NCBI RefSeq assembly: GCF_014243395.1
Contig: NZ_JACLCP010000003.1
Location: 372,001-436,000, forward strand
Origin: Winogradskyella flava
GTDB taxonomy: Bacteria > Bacteroidota > Bacteroidia > Flavobacteriales > Flavobacteriaceae
Reading direction: 5' to 3'
DNA: 64,000 nt
The notes under the pieces are model-generated. The model saw only the letters and a list, made by a program, of their open reading frames with translations, did no database searches and was not told where the DNA came from. Positions 7,602-16,518 of this stretch are shown here, in pieces; the first letter of the stretch is position 1, and every line of letters starts with the position of its first letter. Position numbers and translations under genes: made by a program.

Positions 7602-7673
7602 CTTTTTTCCTTAAACAAGGAATACTTTTTTATTTCAAGTTACACATATTTGACTTTAAATTACCAAAATGGT

Positions 7674-8216
7674 TTAATCTGAGGTCAGAAAGGATTCTAT
7701 TTTTTTCACTGCAATGTGATAGGATGCCTTTAGAGCACCTTCACTCGTCTCTAATATATCCGCGATTTCCTTATACTTTAGATCATCAAAATATTTCATA
7801 TTAAAAACCAATTGTTGTTTTTGCGGTAGCGTTGCAATGGCTTTTTGTAATTTTAATTGAATCTCATCCCCTTCGAAATAAACATCAGCTGCTAAATTAT
7901 TAATCGCTGTATTTTGATGCTCTTCGTTTGAAATTTGAAGGCGCTTAGCATTTTTATTAATAAGTGTGATGGATTCATTAGTGGCAATACGATACAACCA
8001 AGAGTATAATTTACTTTCTCCTTTAAATTTATCGATGCTACGAAACACTTTTATAAAGGTGTTTTGTAATACGTCATCTGCATCATCGTGAGAAATCACA
8101 ATTTTACGTATATGCCAATACAAACGTTCCTTGTAGAACTGCATAAGTTCTCTAAAGGCTGTTTCCTTTGAAGTAGGATTTTGTAAACGTTTTATAAATT
8201 CGGTTTCGTCGACCAA
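7674..8216 (-). CDS. ECF RNA polymerase sigma factor (second module)
   Basis: The 180-residue protein shows sigma region 2 (SHDDADDVLQNTFIKVF, KGESKLYSWLYRIATNESIT) and region 4 (ATLPQKQQLVFNMKYFDDL, YKEIADILETSEGALKASYH). It is clearly related to the 1356 sigma factor, including the N-terminal pattern EFIK-LQ. The start is TTG at 8216, since there is no ATG upstream of region 2. It heads a minus-strand series with the anti-sigma-like and Spy-like genes. A possible promoter with the same -10 sequence as the first module lies at 8231-8263. Confidence 0.95.
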   Translation of the reverse strand: MVDETEFIKRLQNPTSKETAFRELMQFYKERLYWHIRKIVISHDDADDVLQNTFIKVFRSIDKFKGESKLYSWLYRIATNESITLINKNAKRLQISNEEHQNTAINNLAADVYFEGDEIQLKLQKAIATLPQKQQLVFNMKYFDDLKYKEIADILETSEGALKASYHIAVKKIESFLTSD

Positions 8217-8230
8217 GTCAATTACTTTAG

Positions 8231-8263
8231 TATTTAGACTTCATAATTTACTAAAAGTTTAAT
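8231..8263 (-). promoter_or_regulatory. Possible ECF promoter of the second sigma gene
   Basis: On the minus strand ATTAAACTTT (from 8263) is followed, 24 bases from its first base, by GTCTAAATA (from 8239). The -10 box shares TCTAAATA with the first module's promoters and the spacing is equal, while the -35 box differs. A single example, so only tentative. Confidence 0.4.
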
Positions 8264-8456
8264 TGAAATTAGTGCATATCTAATGAGTGATTCATTTTAC
8301 TTTGATTACCAGTTAGTTACAATTAAAAAGTTCGATTAAACGCAAAAAAACACGATAAATAGCATTTTTTTCTTGGTTCGTAAATTTATTTATTATATGT
8401 TTGACACAGCTTAACCTATTAACTGTTATCAGTTCCCCAAATCTGGTAACAACAAG

Positions 8457-8486
8457 AAAAGGATGCATGGTTACATGCATCCTTTT
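8457..8486 (-). terminator. Terminator after the ABC exporter gene
   Basis: AAAAGGATGCATG (8457-8469) and CATGCATCCTTTT (8474-8486) form a perfect 13-bp stem with a GTTA loop. It works in either direction; the gene it serves is the minus-strand exporter ending at 8509. Confidence 0.93.
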
Positions 8487-8508
8487 TGTTTTATTTTGTT
8501 ACGATCAA

Positions 8509-10335
8509 TTATTCGAAGCTCTGCATCTCAACGAGCTTTTTATAGACACCGTCACTTGCAATAAGCTCTTCATGTGTACCTTGTTCCGCAATTTCACCTT
8601 TTTGCATCACTACGATGAGGTTTGCATTTTGTATAGTGGACAATCTATGAGCAATGACAATAGAAGTTCTGTTTTTCATCATATTTTCCAAAGCATCCTG
8701 AACTAAGCGTTCACTTTCTGTATCTAAAGCCGATGTGGCTTCATCCAAAATCATTATAGGAGGATTTTTGAGTACAGCTCTAGCAATGCTGATTCTTTGT
8801 TGTTGTCCACCAGAAAGTTTCCCACCAGAATCGCCAATATTGGTATCAATGCCACTAGGTAAATCCTCTACAAATTCCCAAGCATTAGCAATTTTTAACG
8901 CGTCAACAATCTGCTCATCAGAGGCATCTTCTTTTCCAAGTAAAAGATTGTTTTTTATGGAGTCGTTAAATAAAATAGAGTCTTGTGTCACCAATCCCAT
9001 TAAACTACGTAAAGAATGTTTGGTAAGATTCTTAATGTTTTCTCCGTCTATGGCTATATTACCCTCATTAACATCGTAGAACCGCGTTACCAGATTTGCA
9101 ATGGTGCTCTTTCCACTTCCAGATTGTCCGACTAGCGCTACACTCTTTCCTTTAGGCACCTCAAGTGAAAAGTTTTTTAGGACTAAATCATCGTCATACT
9201 TAAACGAAATGTTGTTAATGCCAATTTCAGAGTCGAAACTTGTTTTGGTTATAGCATCAGGTTTATCCTCTAACACGCTTTTGGTTTCAATAATCTCTAA
9301 GATACGTTCTGCAGCAGCATTTCCTGTTTTTACTTGATAGCTAGCTTTACTAATAGCTTTGGCTGGAGTTAAAATTTGGTAAGCCAATGCCATATAGCCA
9401 ATGAATGCTCCTCCAGATAAAGTTTTCTCTACCATAACCATATTACCACCGTACCATAGTAGTGCAGCAATTGTAGCGATACCAAGAAATTCACTCGTAG
9501 GCGACGCCAAATTTTGACGATTTAATAGGGTATTTGAAAAATTATAAAAGCGTGTGGTGGATTCTTGAAATTTCTTATAGAATCGATTCTCGGCATTAAA
9601 ACCCTTTATAACTTTTAAACCTCCCAAAGTTTCTTCTAAAGTAGAAAGAAAAACACCTTGTTCGCGCTGTACTTTATCAGATTTGCGTTTTAAGCTTTTA
9701 CCAATTCGTGATATAATGAATCCTGCAATAGGTATGAAAATGAAAACGAAGAAGGTTAATTTTACAGAAATCATAAACATTGCTATTATAGCAAAAATTA
9801 TGGTTAATGGTTCTTTCACAATGAGCTCTAAAACTGAAAGCATCGAATTTTTGACCATATTGACATCTCCAGATATTCTAGCGATGATATCACCTTTTTT
9901 CTTTTCAGAATAGTAGGAGATAGGAAGCGTCACTACTTTCTGATAGATTTCGTCTCTTATGTCACGCAATACACCATTTCTTAAAAAAGTAATGAAAAAT
10001 AAGGCTAAGTAATTGAAAATGTTCTTTAAAAGAAATAATCCAATAATTAGGATTATCATGTATAGCAATGCGCGTTGTGGACCGTCAGCCTCTGTAGTAG
10101 TGGTAACCAAATAATTAAGATAATTCTCGGCATAGTCCTTAATATCACTTATGCCTTTATAAATGGGTTTTACATAAACTTTTTCGCTTTCCCCAAAAAG
10201 CACATTAATCATTGGCATCAATGATAGCATAGCCAATGTACTAAATAGCGCATAAAAAACATTGCAGACAATATTTAGTATAGCAAAACGCTTATAAGGT
10301 ATTATAAAGCGCGACAATTTCTTTATGTAATCCAT
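8509..10335 (-). CDS. MsbA-like ABC exporter (fused permease and ATPase)
   Basis: A 608-residue half-transporter: six membrane helices in the first 320 residues, then a nucleotide-binding domain with Walker A GQSGSGKST, signature LSGGQQQR and Walker B IMILDEATSALD, plus the H-loop IAHRLSTI. As a dimer it should export a lipid, lipid A precursor or drug from the inner membrane. The ATG at 10335 is chosen; it lies three bases past the stop of the phosphoglucomutase gene, so the two are probably cotranscribed. The substrate cannot be told from sequence. Confidence 0.93.
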   Translation of the reverse strand: MDYIKKLSRFIIPYKRFAILNIVCNVFYALFSTLAMLSLMPMINVLFGESEKVYVKPIYKGISDIKDYAENYLNYLVTTTTEADGPQRALLYMIILIIGLFLLKNIFNYLALFFITFLRNGVLRDIRDEIYQKVVTLPISYYSEKKKGDIIARISGDVNMVKNSMLSVLELIVKEPLTIIFAIIAMFMISVKLTFFVFIFIPIAGFIISRIGKSLKRKSDKVQREQGVFLSTLEETLGGLKVIKGFNAENRFYKKFQESTTRFYNFSNTLLNRQNLASPTSEFLGIATIAALLWYGGNMVMVEKTLSGGAFIGYMALAYQILTPAKAISKASYQVKTGNAAAERILEIIETKSVLEDKPDAITKTSFDSEIGINNISFKYDDDLVLKNFSLEVPKGKSVALVGQSGSGKSTIANLVTRFYDVNEGNIAIDGENIKNLTKHSLRSLMGLVTQDSILFNDSIKNNLLLGKEDASDEQIVDALKIANAWEFVEDLPSGIDTNIGDSGGKLSGGQQQRISIARAVLKNPPIMILDEATSALDTESERLVQDALENMMKNRTSIVIAHRLSTIQNANLIVVMQKGEIAEQGTHEELIASDGVYKKLVEMQSFE

Positions 10336-10338
10336 CAA

Positions 10339-12066
10339 TTATAAATTCATATCCTTAAGGATATTGTCAATTCTGTTTTCCAACAACTGCTCCGTTTCTA
10401 TAAAAGCAGACATATTGTCCAGTTTTGTATTGACACTGATGTAGAATTTTATTTTTGGTTCGGTACCACTTGGTCTTAAGGCGATTTTACTACCATCTTC
10501 GGTGTAGTAAATCAAAACGTTGGATTTAGGAATGTCAATCTGCTCTTCGGTACCTTTAACCATATCCTTTGCGATGGAAAGCTGATAATCTTCGATGCGC
10601 ACAACTTTTGAGCCATTCACTTCTTCTAATGGATTTTTGCGAGCGTCAACCATCATTTGTTTGATTTCCTCAGCGCCTTCAATACCTTTTTTAGTGAGTG
10701 ATATGAGACGTTCTTTGAAGAAACCATGTGTAACATAAAGGTCGATAAGTTTCTCATACAATGATTTGCCTTCAGCTTTGGCTTGTGCTGCAATTTCACA
10801 TGCTAATAACGTAGATGTTACAGCATCCTTATCGCGCACAAAGTCACCAACCATAAAACCAAAGCTCTCCTCGCCACCACCAATAAAGTCTTGTTCTGGA
10901 AAATCCTTGATCATCTTGGCAATCCATTTAAAACCTGTAAGTCCAATTTTATATTCAACATTATAGGCATTTGCCAATACAGACATCATTGGTGTAGATA
11001 CAATAGTGCTGGCTATAAATTGGTTACCACTAATTCTTCCTGTATTCTTCCATTGTTTTAAAAGAAAATCCGTCATCAAGAGCATGGTTTGGTTACCATT
11101 TAGAATGACTAGCTCGTTTTCTAGGTTTCTAACAACAACGCCCAATCTATCGCAATCAGGATCTGTTCCAATTACAATATCTCCATCTACTTTTTCCGCT
11201 AGCTTCATGGCCATTTTAAGCGCTTCTGGTTCTTCAGGATTTGGAGAAACAACTGTTGGGAAATCACCGTTTGGAACTTTTTGTTCGTTAACTATATTCA
11301 CATTGGTATAACCCGCTCGTTGTAATGTTTCTGGAATGGACATGATGGATGTGCCATGTAACGACGTAAATACAATATTTAAGTTTTGTTTAGCTTCTGA
11401 GGAAGTATCAAAACTTCCATTTTTAATGGAGGCGTCAATAAATACATCATCAATATCTTTTCCTATGTATTGGATTAAATTCGAATTTGATTCAAACTTT
11501 ATTTCAGAATAATCCAACTTATTTATTTCGGAAATTATCTCTCCATCTTGTGGTGGTACCAACTGACCACCATCTTGCCAGTATACTTTGTAGCCGTTGT
11601 ATTCCGGTGGGTTATGTGAAGCTGTTAAAACTATGCCACAATGACAATCCAAATATTTTAAAGCAAAGGATAATTCTGGTGTAGGTCTTAAATCTTCAAA
11701 CAAATAGACCTGAATACCATTTGCTGAAAACACATCTGCCACTACTTTACCAAAAGTATTGCTATTGTGCCTGCAATCGTAGGCAATGGCAACTTTTACT
11801 TGTTCATTGGGAAAAGATTCTTTTAGATAATTACTTAAACCTTGAGTATTTTTTCCAAGTGTATATTTATTGATTCTGTTGGTGCCTAAGCCCATGATGC
11901 CTCGCATACCACCAGTGCCAAATTCTAAATCTTTATAAAAGCTTTCTTCCAACCCTTTTGGGTCGGAGGCAATCATATGCTTTATTTCCTCTTGTGTGTC
12001 ATTGTCGAATGCTGGTGTTAACCAAGAATTAACACGTTCTAAAATTTCAGGTTTAATGTAAATCAT
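10339..12066 (-). CDS. Phosphoglucomutase/phosphomannomutase
   Basis: The 575-residue alpha-D-phosphohexomutase has all four family signatures: phosphoserine loop [13 protein letters not shown], metal loop [10 protein letters not shown], sugar loop GGGEESFG and phosphate loop RPSGTEPK. It interconverts hexose-1- and hexose-6-phosphate, feeding cell-wall and polysaccharide sugar nucleotides. Length and [19 protein letters not shown] match the long PgcA/PGM2-like branch. An ABC exporter follows directly and a glycosyltransferase lies upstream on the same strand, consistent with envelope glycan work. Confidence 0.95.
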   Translation of the reverse strand: MIYIKPEILERVNSWLTPAFDNDTQEEIKHMIASDPKGLEESFYKDLEFGTGGMRGIMGLGTNRINKYTLGKNTQGLSNYLKESFPNEQVKVAIAYDCRHNSNTFGKVVADVFSANGIQVYLFEDLRPTPELSFALKYLDCHCGIVLTASHNPPEYNGYKVYWQDGGQLVPPQDGEIISEINKLDYSEIKFESNSNLIQYIGKDIDDVFIDASIKNGSFDTSSEAKQNLNIVFTSLHGTSIMSIPETLQRAGYTNVNIVNEQKVPNGDFPTVVSPNPEEPEALKMAMKLAEKVDGDIVIGTDPDCDRLGVVVRNLENELVILNGNQTMLLMTDFLLKQWKNTGRISGNQFIASTIVSTPMMSVLANAYNVEYKIGLTGFKWIAKMIKDFPEQDFIGGGEESFGFMVGDFVRDKDAVTSTLLACEIAAQAKAEGKSLYEKLIDLYVTHGFFKERLISLTKKGIEGAEEIKQMMVDARKNPLEEVNGSKVVRIEDYQLSIAKDMVKGTEEQIDIPKSNVLIYYTEDGSKIALRPSGTEPKIKFYISVNTKLDNMSAFIETEQLLENRIDNILKDMNL

Positions 12067-12142
12067 GCTTAAAAATTATGGTAATACAAAAGTAAACAAT
12101 CTTTGATGTGCATTGAATTATCAAGAAGATAATTCTGTTTTC

Positions 12143-13093
12143 TTAGGATAAATTTACAGATTCTTTAATATAATAACGCTGCTCTTGACGTTTAGATCTT
12201 AATATAAGCTCACCTAAAAAGCCAGCGATAAAGAATTGAGAACCAATAATCATTGTTGAAAGTGCAATGTAAAACTGAGGTCTTTCTGTGATGAGACGAC
12301 CAGTTGGGTTAAAAAATAATTTATCCAAGCCTAAGTAGAAAGCAAATCCAAATCCAATAATAAACATAATGACACCGAGTGCACCAAAGAGATGCATAGG
12401 TCGTTTGCCAAAACGCGAAATAAACCAGATAGTTATCAGGTCCAAGAAGCCATTAATAAAGCGGTTCATGCCAAATTTGGTTTTACCGTATTTACGAGCT
12501 TGGTGCTTTATCACTTTTTCTCCAATGTTGTTGAAACCAGCATTTTTAGCTAATACAGGAATATAGCGATGCATTTCGCCATAAACGTCGATATGTTTTA
12601 CTACTTGATTTGAGTAAGCTTTTAGGCCGCAATTGAAATCATTTAACTTTACCTTTGACGTTCGTCGTGCCGCCCAATTGAAAAGTTTTGATGGTATATT
12701 CTTTGAAATGACTGAATCGTAACGTTTTTTCTTCCAACCAGAGACAAGGTCGTAACCTTGCTCGACAATCATCTTATAGAGTTCAGGAATTTCCTCAGGA
12801 TTATCTTGTAAATCCGCATCCATTGTAATGACGACATCACCTTTAGCCTTTGCAAAACCAGCATGTAAAGCTTGAGATTTTCCAAAATTCTTTAAAAATT
12901 GTATCCCTTTAACGTTGGTATTTGTCTCTGAGAGCTTAGAGATAACATTCCAAGAATTATCAGTACTGCCATCATCAATAAAAAGAAGTTCGTAAGAAAA
13001 CGAATTGGACTGCATCACTGATACAATCCAATCGTGTAGTTCTTTTAAAGAGTCTTCTTCGTTGAGTAGCGGTATTACTACTGATATGTTCAT
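12143..13093 (-). CDS. Family 2 glycosyltransferase (DPM1/GtrB-like) with two C-terminal membrane helices
   Basis: From the ATG at 13093 the protein begins NISVVIPLLNEEDSL, the usual GT2 nucleotide-binding start; a longer frame to 13123 adds only unusual residues. It has the acidic metal site DADLQDNPEE and ends with two hydrophobic helices (about residues 235-265 and 280-305). Enzymes of this class move glucose, mannose or aminoarabinose onto polyprenyl phosphate at the inner membrane. The sugar is unknown. It lies on the minus strand between the mutase and the DUF4199 gene. Confidence 0.9.
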   Translation of the reverse strand: MNISVVIPLLNEEDSLKELHDWIVSVMQSNSFSYELLFIDDGSTDNSWNVISKLSETNTNVKGIQFLKNFGKSQALHAGFAKAKGDVVITMDADLQDNPEEIPELYKMIVEQGYDLVSGWKKKRYDSVISKNIPSKLFNWAARRTSKVKLNDFNCGLKAYSNQVVKHIDVYGEMHRYIPVLAKNAGFNNIGEKVIKHQARKYGKTKFGMNRFINGFLDLITIWFISRFGKRPMHLFGALGVIMFIIGFGFAFYLGLDKLFFNPTGRLITERPQFYIALSTMIIGSQFFIAGFLGELILRSKRQEQRYYIKESVNLS

Positions 13094-13145
13094 ATGGATG
13101 TGGTCTAAATTCTTAGACTCCAAAAATAAAGAAATTATTTAAGCA

Positions 13146-13664
13146 TTAGCTTGGATTACTTCTCATTACTAATCCACCAATTAAAGAATAGATTAATCCA
13201 AAAAATAAGCTCATAGCTATCCATCCTGCAGAAGCAGCTGCAGGACTTGAGAACATTTCCATCCATTCTAAACTTTGATCAATTTGTTCTTCAGTCATAT
13301 TTGGGTTTTCAAGCATTTTGTCTTTTACCATTTCCATAGATTGAGCTGTAAACTCGGGATCAATAACATAATTGAAGATAAATATCCAGACGACGTATAC
13401 CAGAGCACTAATTATGGCAATTGCTAATCCAACTTTCATTGCGTCTCCTATGCTCAATGTATTGGCATTATTTTTTTTATACTGACTAATGCCGTACATG
13501 ATAATTATAGGAAACAGAATATAATAAATAAAAACCGGCCATTGTACACCTTCAAGTGCCATTCCGGTTACATACATTATCACAGATATACTTAACATTA
13601 CCAGTCCTAATATTAGACCATAGTTGAGTGCAAATTTACCTGCGGTTGGTTTTTGATGTTCCAT
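13146..13664 (-). CDS. DUF4199 membrane protein
   Basis: A 172-residue protein with four membrane helices and the ordered features of DUF4199: paired N-terminal helices, a SIGDAMKVGLAIAIISALVY segment, a soluble loop with many Met and Glu residues (EMVKDKMLENPNMTEEQID), and a last helix. The family is largely confined to Bacteroidetes and often sits just before DPM1-like glycosyltransferases, as here. Its function is not known. It is read towards the glycosyltransferase and probably cotranscribed. Confidence 0.85.
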   Translation of the reverse strand: MEHQKPTAGKFALNYGLILGLVMLSISVIMYVTGMALEGVQWPVFIYYILFPIIIMYGISQYKKNNANTLSIGDAMKVGLAIAIISALVYVVWIFIFNYVIDPEFTAQSMEMVKDKMLENPNMTEEQIDQSLEWMEMFSSPAAASAGWIAMSLFFGLIYSLIGGLVMRSNPS

Positions 13665-13756
13665 AATAAAATGAGTTTTTGTGGTTAATTGTTTAGTTAG
13701 TACTCAAATATAGTTAAATGTTACATGAATTAATAGAATAAAAAATATTAAAAAGA

Positions 13757-13786
13757 TTGTACATTTATAAAAATTACTTAAATTTG
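13757..13786 (+). promoter_or_regulatory. Housekeeping promoter of rpmE2 (TTG-N19-TAAATTTG)
   Basis: TTG at 13757-13759, a 19-base gap, and TAAATTTG at 13779-13786 match the Bacteroidetes -33/-7 consensus. It stands 38 bases before the L31 start. Confidence 0.75.
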
Positions 13787-13824
13787 CACCTCGAAAAAAT
13801 CGAATTATTTTAAAGCATTTAGTG

Positions 13825-14076
13825 ATGAAAGCAGGAATACATCCAGAAAATTATAGAGTAGTAGCATTCAAAGACATGTCTAATGACGACGTGTTTTTAA
13901 CTAAATCTACTGCGGATACAAATGAAACTATTGAAGTTGATGGTGTTGAATATCCATTAGTAAAGTTGGAAATTTCTAGAACATCACATCCGTATTATAC
14001 CGGTAAATCGAAATTGGTAGATACTGCCGGTCGTATTGATAAATTTAAGAACAAATACGCTAAGTTTAAGAAATAA
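13825..14076 (+). CDS. rpmE2: 50S ribosomal protein L31, type B
   Basis: The 83-residue protein starts [19 protein letters not shown] and contains the L31 core [15 protein letters not shown], ending [12 protein letters not shown]. It lacks the CxxC zinc-binding cysteines of type A L31, so it is the zinc-independent B form that in many bacteria replaces the zinc form under zinc shortage. The ATG at 13825 is chosen over the GTG right before it. It is a single-gene unit with a clear promoter and terminator. Confidence 0.97.
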   Translation: MKAGIHPENYRVVAFKDMSNDDVFLTKSTADTNETIEVDGVEYPLVKLEISRTSHPYYTGKSKLVDTAGRIDKFKNKYAKFKK

Positions 14077-14097
14077 GCTTAACGTTTAGATATTTTA

Positions 14098-14127
14098 AAA
14101 GCCTTTCCCTCAGAAGAAAGGCTTTTT
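14098..14127 (+). terminator. Terminator after rpmE2
   Basis: AAGCCTTTC pairs with GAAAGGCTT across an eight-base loop and is followed by six T residues. Confidence 0.9.
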
Positions 14128-14223
14128 TGTTTTCTGTATTTAAACTACTTTTGATATAGTAAAGCATATTGGAATCATAGAAGATGGATTTCCTAAAGCT
14201 GAGACATCAAACATCAATCTCTC

Positions 14224-15399
14224 ATGAACTACATTTTATTTGACGGTCCTTATCGAAACAATTTATTACCTTTTACATTCACTAGACCTGTTGCGGACAT
14301 TAGAGTTGGTATTTTAACGATCCGTCAGAAATGGGAGTCGTATTTAGAATATACCACAACTACGGTTACTGAAGATTACCTGTCTCATAAGTTTCCAATG
14401 GTTGAAATGGAGGAAAATATTATGATTAATGCTTCTTTTCTTCCAAATGGCGAAGTCGTAGAATTAGTTAAGAACTTGACCCATAATCAAGCTTTGTTTA
14501 AAGGGGAAGATGTTATTGCTTTTTTTGCAAAAGAGGGCGAGGAAGTCAATGATTTTTCAAAATTTGAAGCTGTAGAGTTCAACGGTGAAATTTTGAAGGT
14601 TGAACATACTTGGGACATTTTTTCGAAAAATGGTGAAGCGATTGAAGAAGACTTCAGGCTAATAACAAAAGATAGAAAATCAGAACCTATTCCGGTTACA
14701 GTAAATACAATACATCCTGAGAATATTTTTATAGAAAAAGGAGCCAAGCTAAATTTTGCAACATTGAACGCGAGTTCTGGTCCAATTTACATTGGTAGAG
14801 ATGCAGAAATCATGGAAGGCTCTATTGTAAGGGGACCATTTGCCCTTTGTAATAATGCAACTTTAAAGTTGGCAAGTAAAATTTATGGGCCAACAACAGT
14901 GGGACCTCACAGTAAGGTTGGTGGTGAGGTTAATAATTCCGTGATTTTCGGTTATTCTAACAAAGGACATGATGGCTTTTTGGGTAATTCCGTTTTAGGC
15001 GAATGGTGTAACCTTGGAGCAGACACGAATAATAGTAATTTGAAAAATAATTATGCCGAGGTACGTCTTTGGGATTACCAAACAGGTGGATTTGCCAAAA
15101 CAGGTCTGCAATTTTGTGGACTTATGATGGGAGACCATAGTAAATGCGGTATCAATACTATGTTTAATACTGGTACGGTTGTTGGTGTTAGTGCTAATAT
15201 CTTTGGAAGTGGTTTTCCTAGAAACTTTGTCCCGAGTTTTTCTTGGGGAGGAAGTAAAGGCTTTGTCACTTATAAGACGACTAAAGCTTTTGAAGTGGCA
15301 GAAGTAGTTATGGCGAGACGAAAAGAAGCATTTACGGAAAAAGATAGAACGATTTTAGAACATATTTTTGAAGAAACAAAAAACTATAGACGAGAATAA
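14224..15399 (+). CDS. GlmU-like putative sugar-nucleotidyltransferase
   Basis: A 391-residue protein whose N-terminal third (ILFDGPYRNNLLPFTFTRP, RVGILTIRQKWE) is a diverged nucleotidyltransferase-like domain, and whose C-terminal half is a left-handed beta-helix with hexapeptide pattern (IYIGRDAEIMEGSIVRGP, IYGPTTVGPHSKVGGEV). The common GlmU pyrophosphorylase loop LAAGxGTR is missing and replaced by LFDGPYRN, as in the GlmU-family proteins of Bacteroidetes. An acyl- or nucleotidyl-transfer role on sugars is likely; the substrate is unknown. A PD40 protein follows 15 bases on. Confidence 0.82.
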   Translation: MNYILFDGPYRNNLLPFTFTRPVADIRVGILTIRQKWESYLEYTTTTVTEDYLSHKFPMVEMEENIMINASFLPNGEVVELVKNLTHNQALFKGEDVIAFFAKEGEEVNDFSKFEAVEFNGEILKVEHTWDIFSKNGEAIEEDFRLITKDRKSEPIPVTVNTIHPENIFIEKGAKLNFATLNASSGPIYIGRDAEIMEGSIVRGPFALCNNATLKLASKIYGPTTVGPHSKVGGEVNNSVIFGYSNKGHDGFLGNSVLGEWCNLGADTNNSNLKNNYAEVRLWDYQTGGFAKTGLQFCGLMMGDHSKCGINTMFNTGTVVGVSANIFGSGFPRNFVPSFSWGGSKGFVTYKTTKAFEVAEVVMARRKEAFTEKDRTILEHIFEETKNYRRE

Positions 15400-15414
15400 C
15401 TATTACTTATAATT

Positions 15415-16317
15415 ATGAAGACCAAATTTACACTCCTACTTATTTTAACCTTAACCTATGGATTTTCACAAGGTGAAGACGTTTCCATTAAAAAACTTGA
15501 AATCAATAATAAACTAGATCATTTTGCAGCACGTGTTGTTGGTGACAAAGTCTTTCTTAGTTCTAATTTAACCAATAAAAGAGGTAAACCATTAAAAGAT
15601 AAATTTTCGCAAAGTATTTATGGACTCTATGAAGGGGAATTAGATGGTAATGGCGAAATAAATAATGTTGAGCCAATTAAAATGATGGAAATAGGGACAT
15701 TTAATATGTCTATAGCTACTTTTTCCAAGGATGGGAAATACATGTACTTTACATCTAATCACGATACAAAAGCCGAGAATAAAATCAAAGGCTATACTAC
15801 TCGTAACCTTATTATTCAACGTGCAGAGTATAAAGAAGGTAGAGGCTGGGTTAATTTTACAACTTTGCCATTTTGTACTGCAGAGCATAATTTTGGGCAT
15901 CCTGCTTTAAGCCCAGACGGTTCAACTTTGTATTTCTTTTCAGATTTTAAAGGCACAAAGGGGAAATCCGACCTGTTTAAAGTATCTGTTTCTGATCATA
16001 AGACCTATGGAGAAGTAGAGCGCTTAAGTGATTCTATAAACTCTCCACGCTCTGAAGGCTATCCTTTTATAAGTGCTGATAATAAGCTGTATTTTACGTC
16101 TAATCGACGAGGAGGCAAAGGCGGATTGGATATTTATGTCTATGATTTAGAATCTGATGATGAAGAACAAAAGCCAATTTGTTTGGATGATCCTATAAAT
16201 ACCATAGGTGATGATTTCTCTTTTTTCTTAAATGATGACTTAACTACTGGATATTTGTCATCTCGAAGAACACGCGGTGAAGGCGGCGATGATTTGTATT
16301 ATTTTGAGAAGTTTTGA
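15415..16317 (+). CDS. Exported PD40/TolB-like propeller protein
   Basis: The 300-residue protein has a signal peptide (MKTKFTLLLILTLTYGFSQ) and WD40-like PD40 repeats such as FGHPALSPDGSTLYFFSDF and EGYPFISADNKLYFTSNRRG. This is the N-terminal propeller common in OmpA-linked proteins of the phylum, but here the OmpA domain is absent and the protein ends YLSSRRTRGEGGDDLYYFEK. A role in envelope structure is likely. It ends 86 bases before the 7-bp tandem repeat array. Confidence 0.85.
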   Translation: MKTKFTLLLILTLTYGFSQGEDVSIKKLEINNKLDHFAARVVGDKVFLSSNLTNKRGKPLKDKFSQSIYGLYEGELDGNGEINNVEPIKMMEIGTFNMSIATFSKDGKYMYFTSNHDTKAENKIKGYTTRNLIIQRAEYKEGRGWVNFTTLPFCTAEHNFGHPALSPDGSTLYFFSDFKGTKGKSDLFKVSVSDHKTYGEVERLSDSINSPRSEGYPFISADNKLYFTSNRRGGKGGLDIYVYDLESDDEEQKPICLDDPINTIGDDFSFFLNDDLTTGYLSSRRTRGEGGDDLYYFEKF

Positions 16318-16403
16318 ATTTAGTTGTTGGTAGGCTTGTTCGTTGAGGTTGATTATAATTTTGATAAGTTTATTTGCTGATTCGTTTAGAGGCTTAGTAG
16401 TTT

Positions 16404-16518
16404 CACTAATCACTAATCACTAATCACTAATCACTAATCACTAATCACTAATCACTAATCACTAATCACTAATCACTAATCACTAATCACTAATCACTAA
16501 TCGCTAATCACTAATCAC
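16404..16518. repeat. 7-bp tandem repeat array (CACTAAT, 16 full units)
   Basis: Sixteen full head-to-tail units of CACTAAT plus three bases, with only one variant unit (CGCTAAT at 16502). It lies between two convergent genes and supplies the last four codons and the TAG stop of the minus-strand gene. Because 7 is not a multiple of 3, each frame rotates through all registers and meets a stop within 21 bases on either strand. Array length should vary between strains by slippage. Confidence 0.98.

Noticed and set aside
8457-8486. Palindromic operator for the second sigma module
   Set aside because: The perfect stem with flanking A and T runs just beyond the exporter stop is better explained as a terminator.
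15640-15900. Minus-strand open frame in the PD40 gene
   Set aside because: A shadow of a well-supported exported protein; no start context or family.
16404-16518. CRISPR-like or telomere-like array
   Set aside because: The units are 7 bp with no spacers, so it is a simple tandem repeat.
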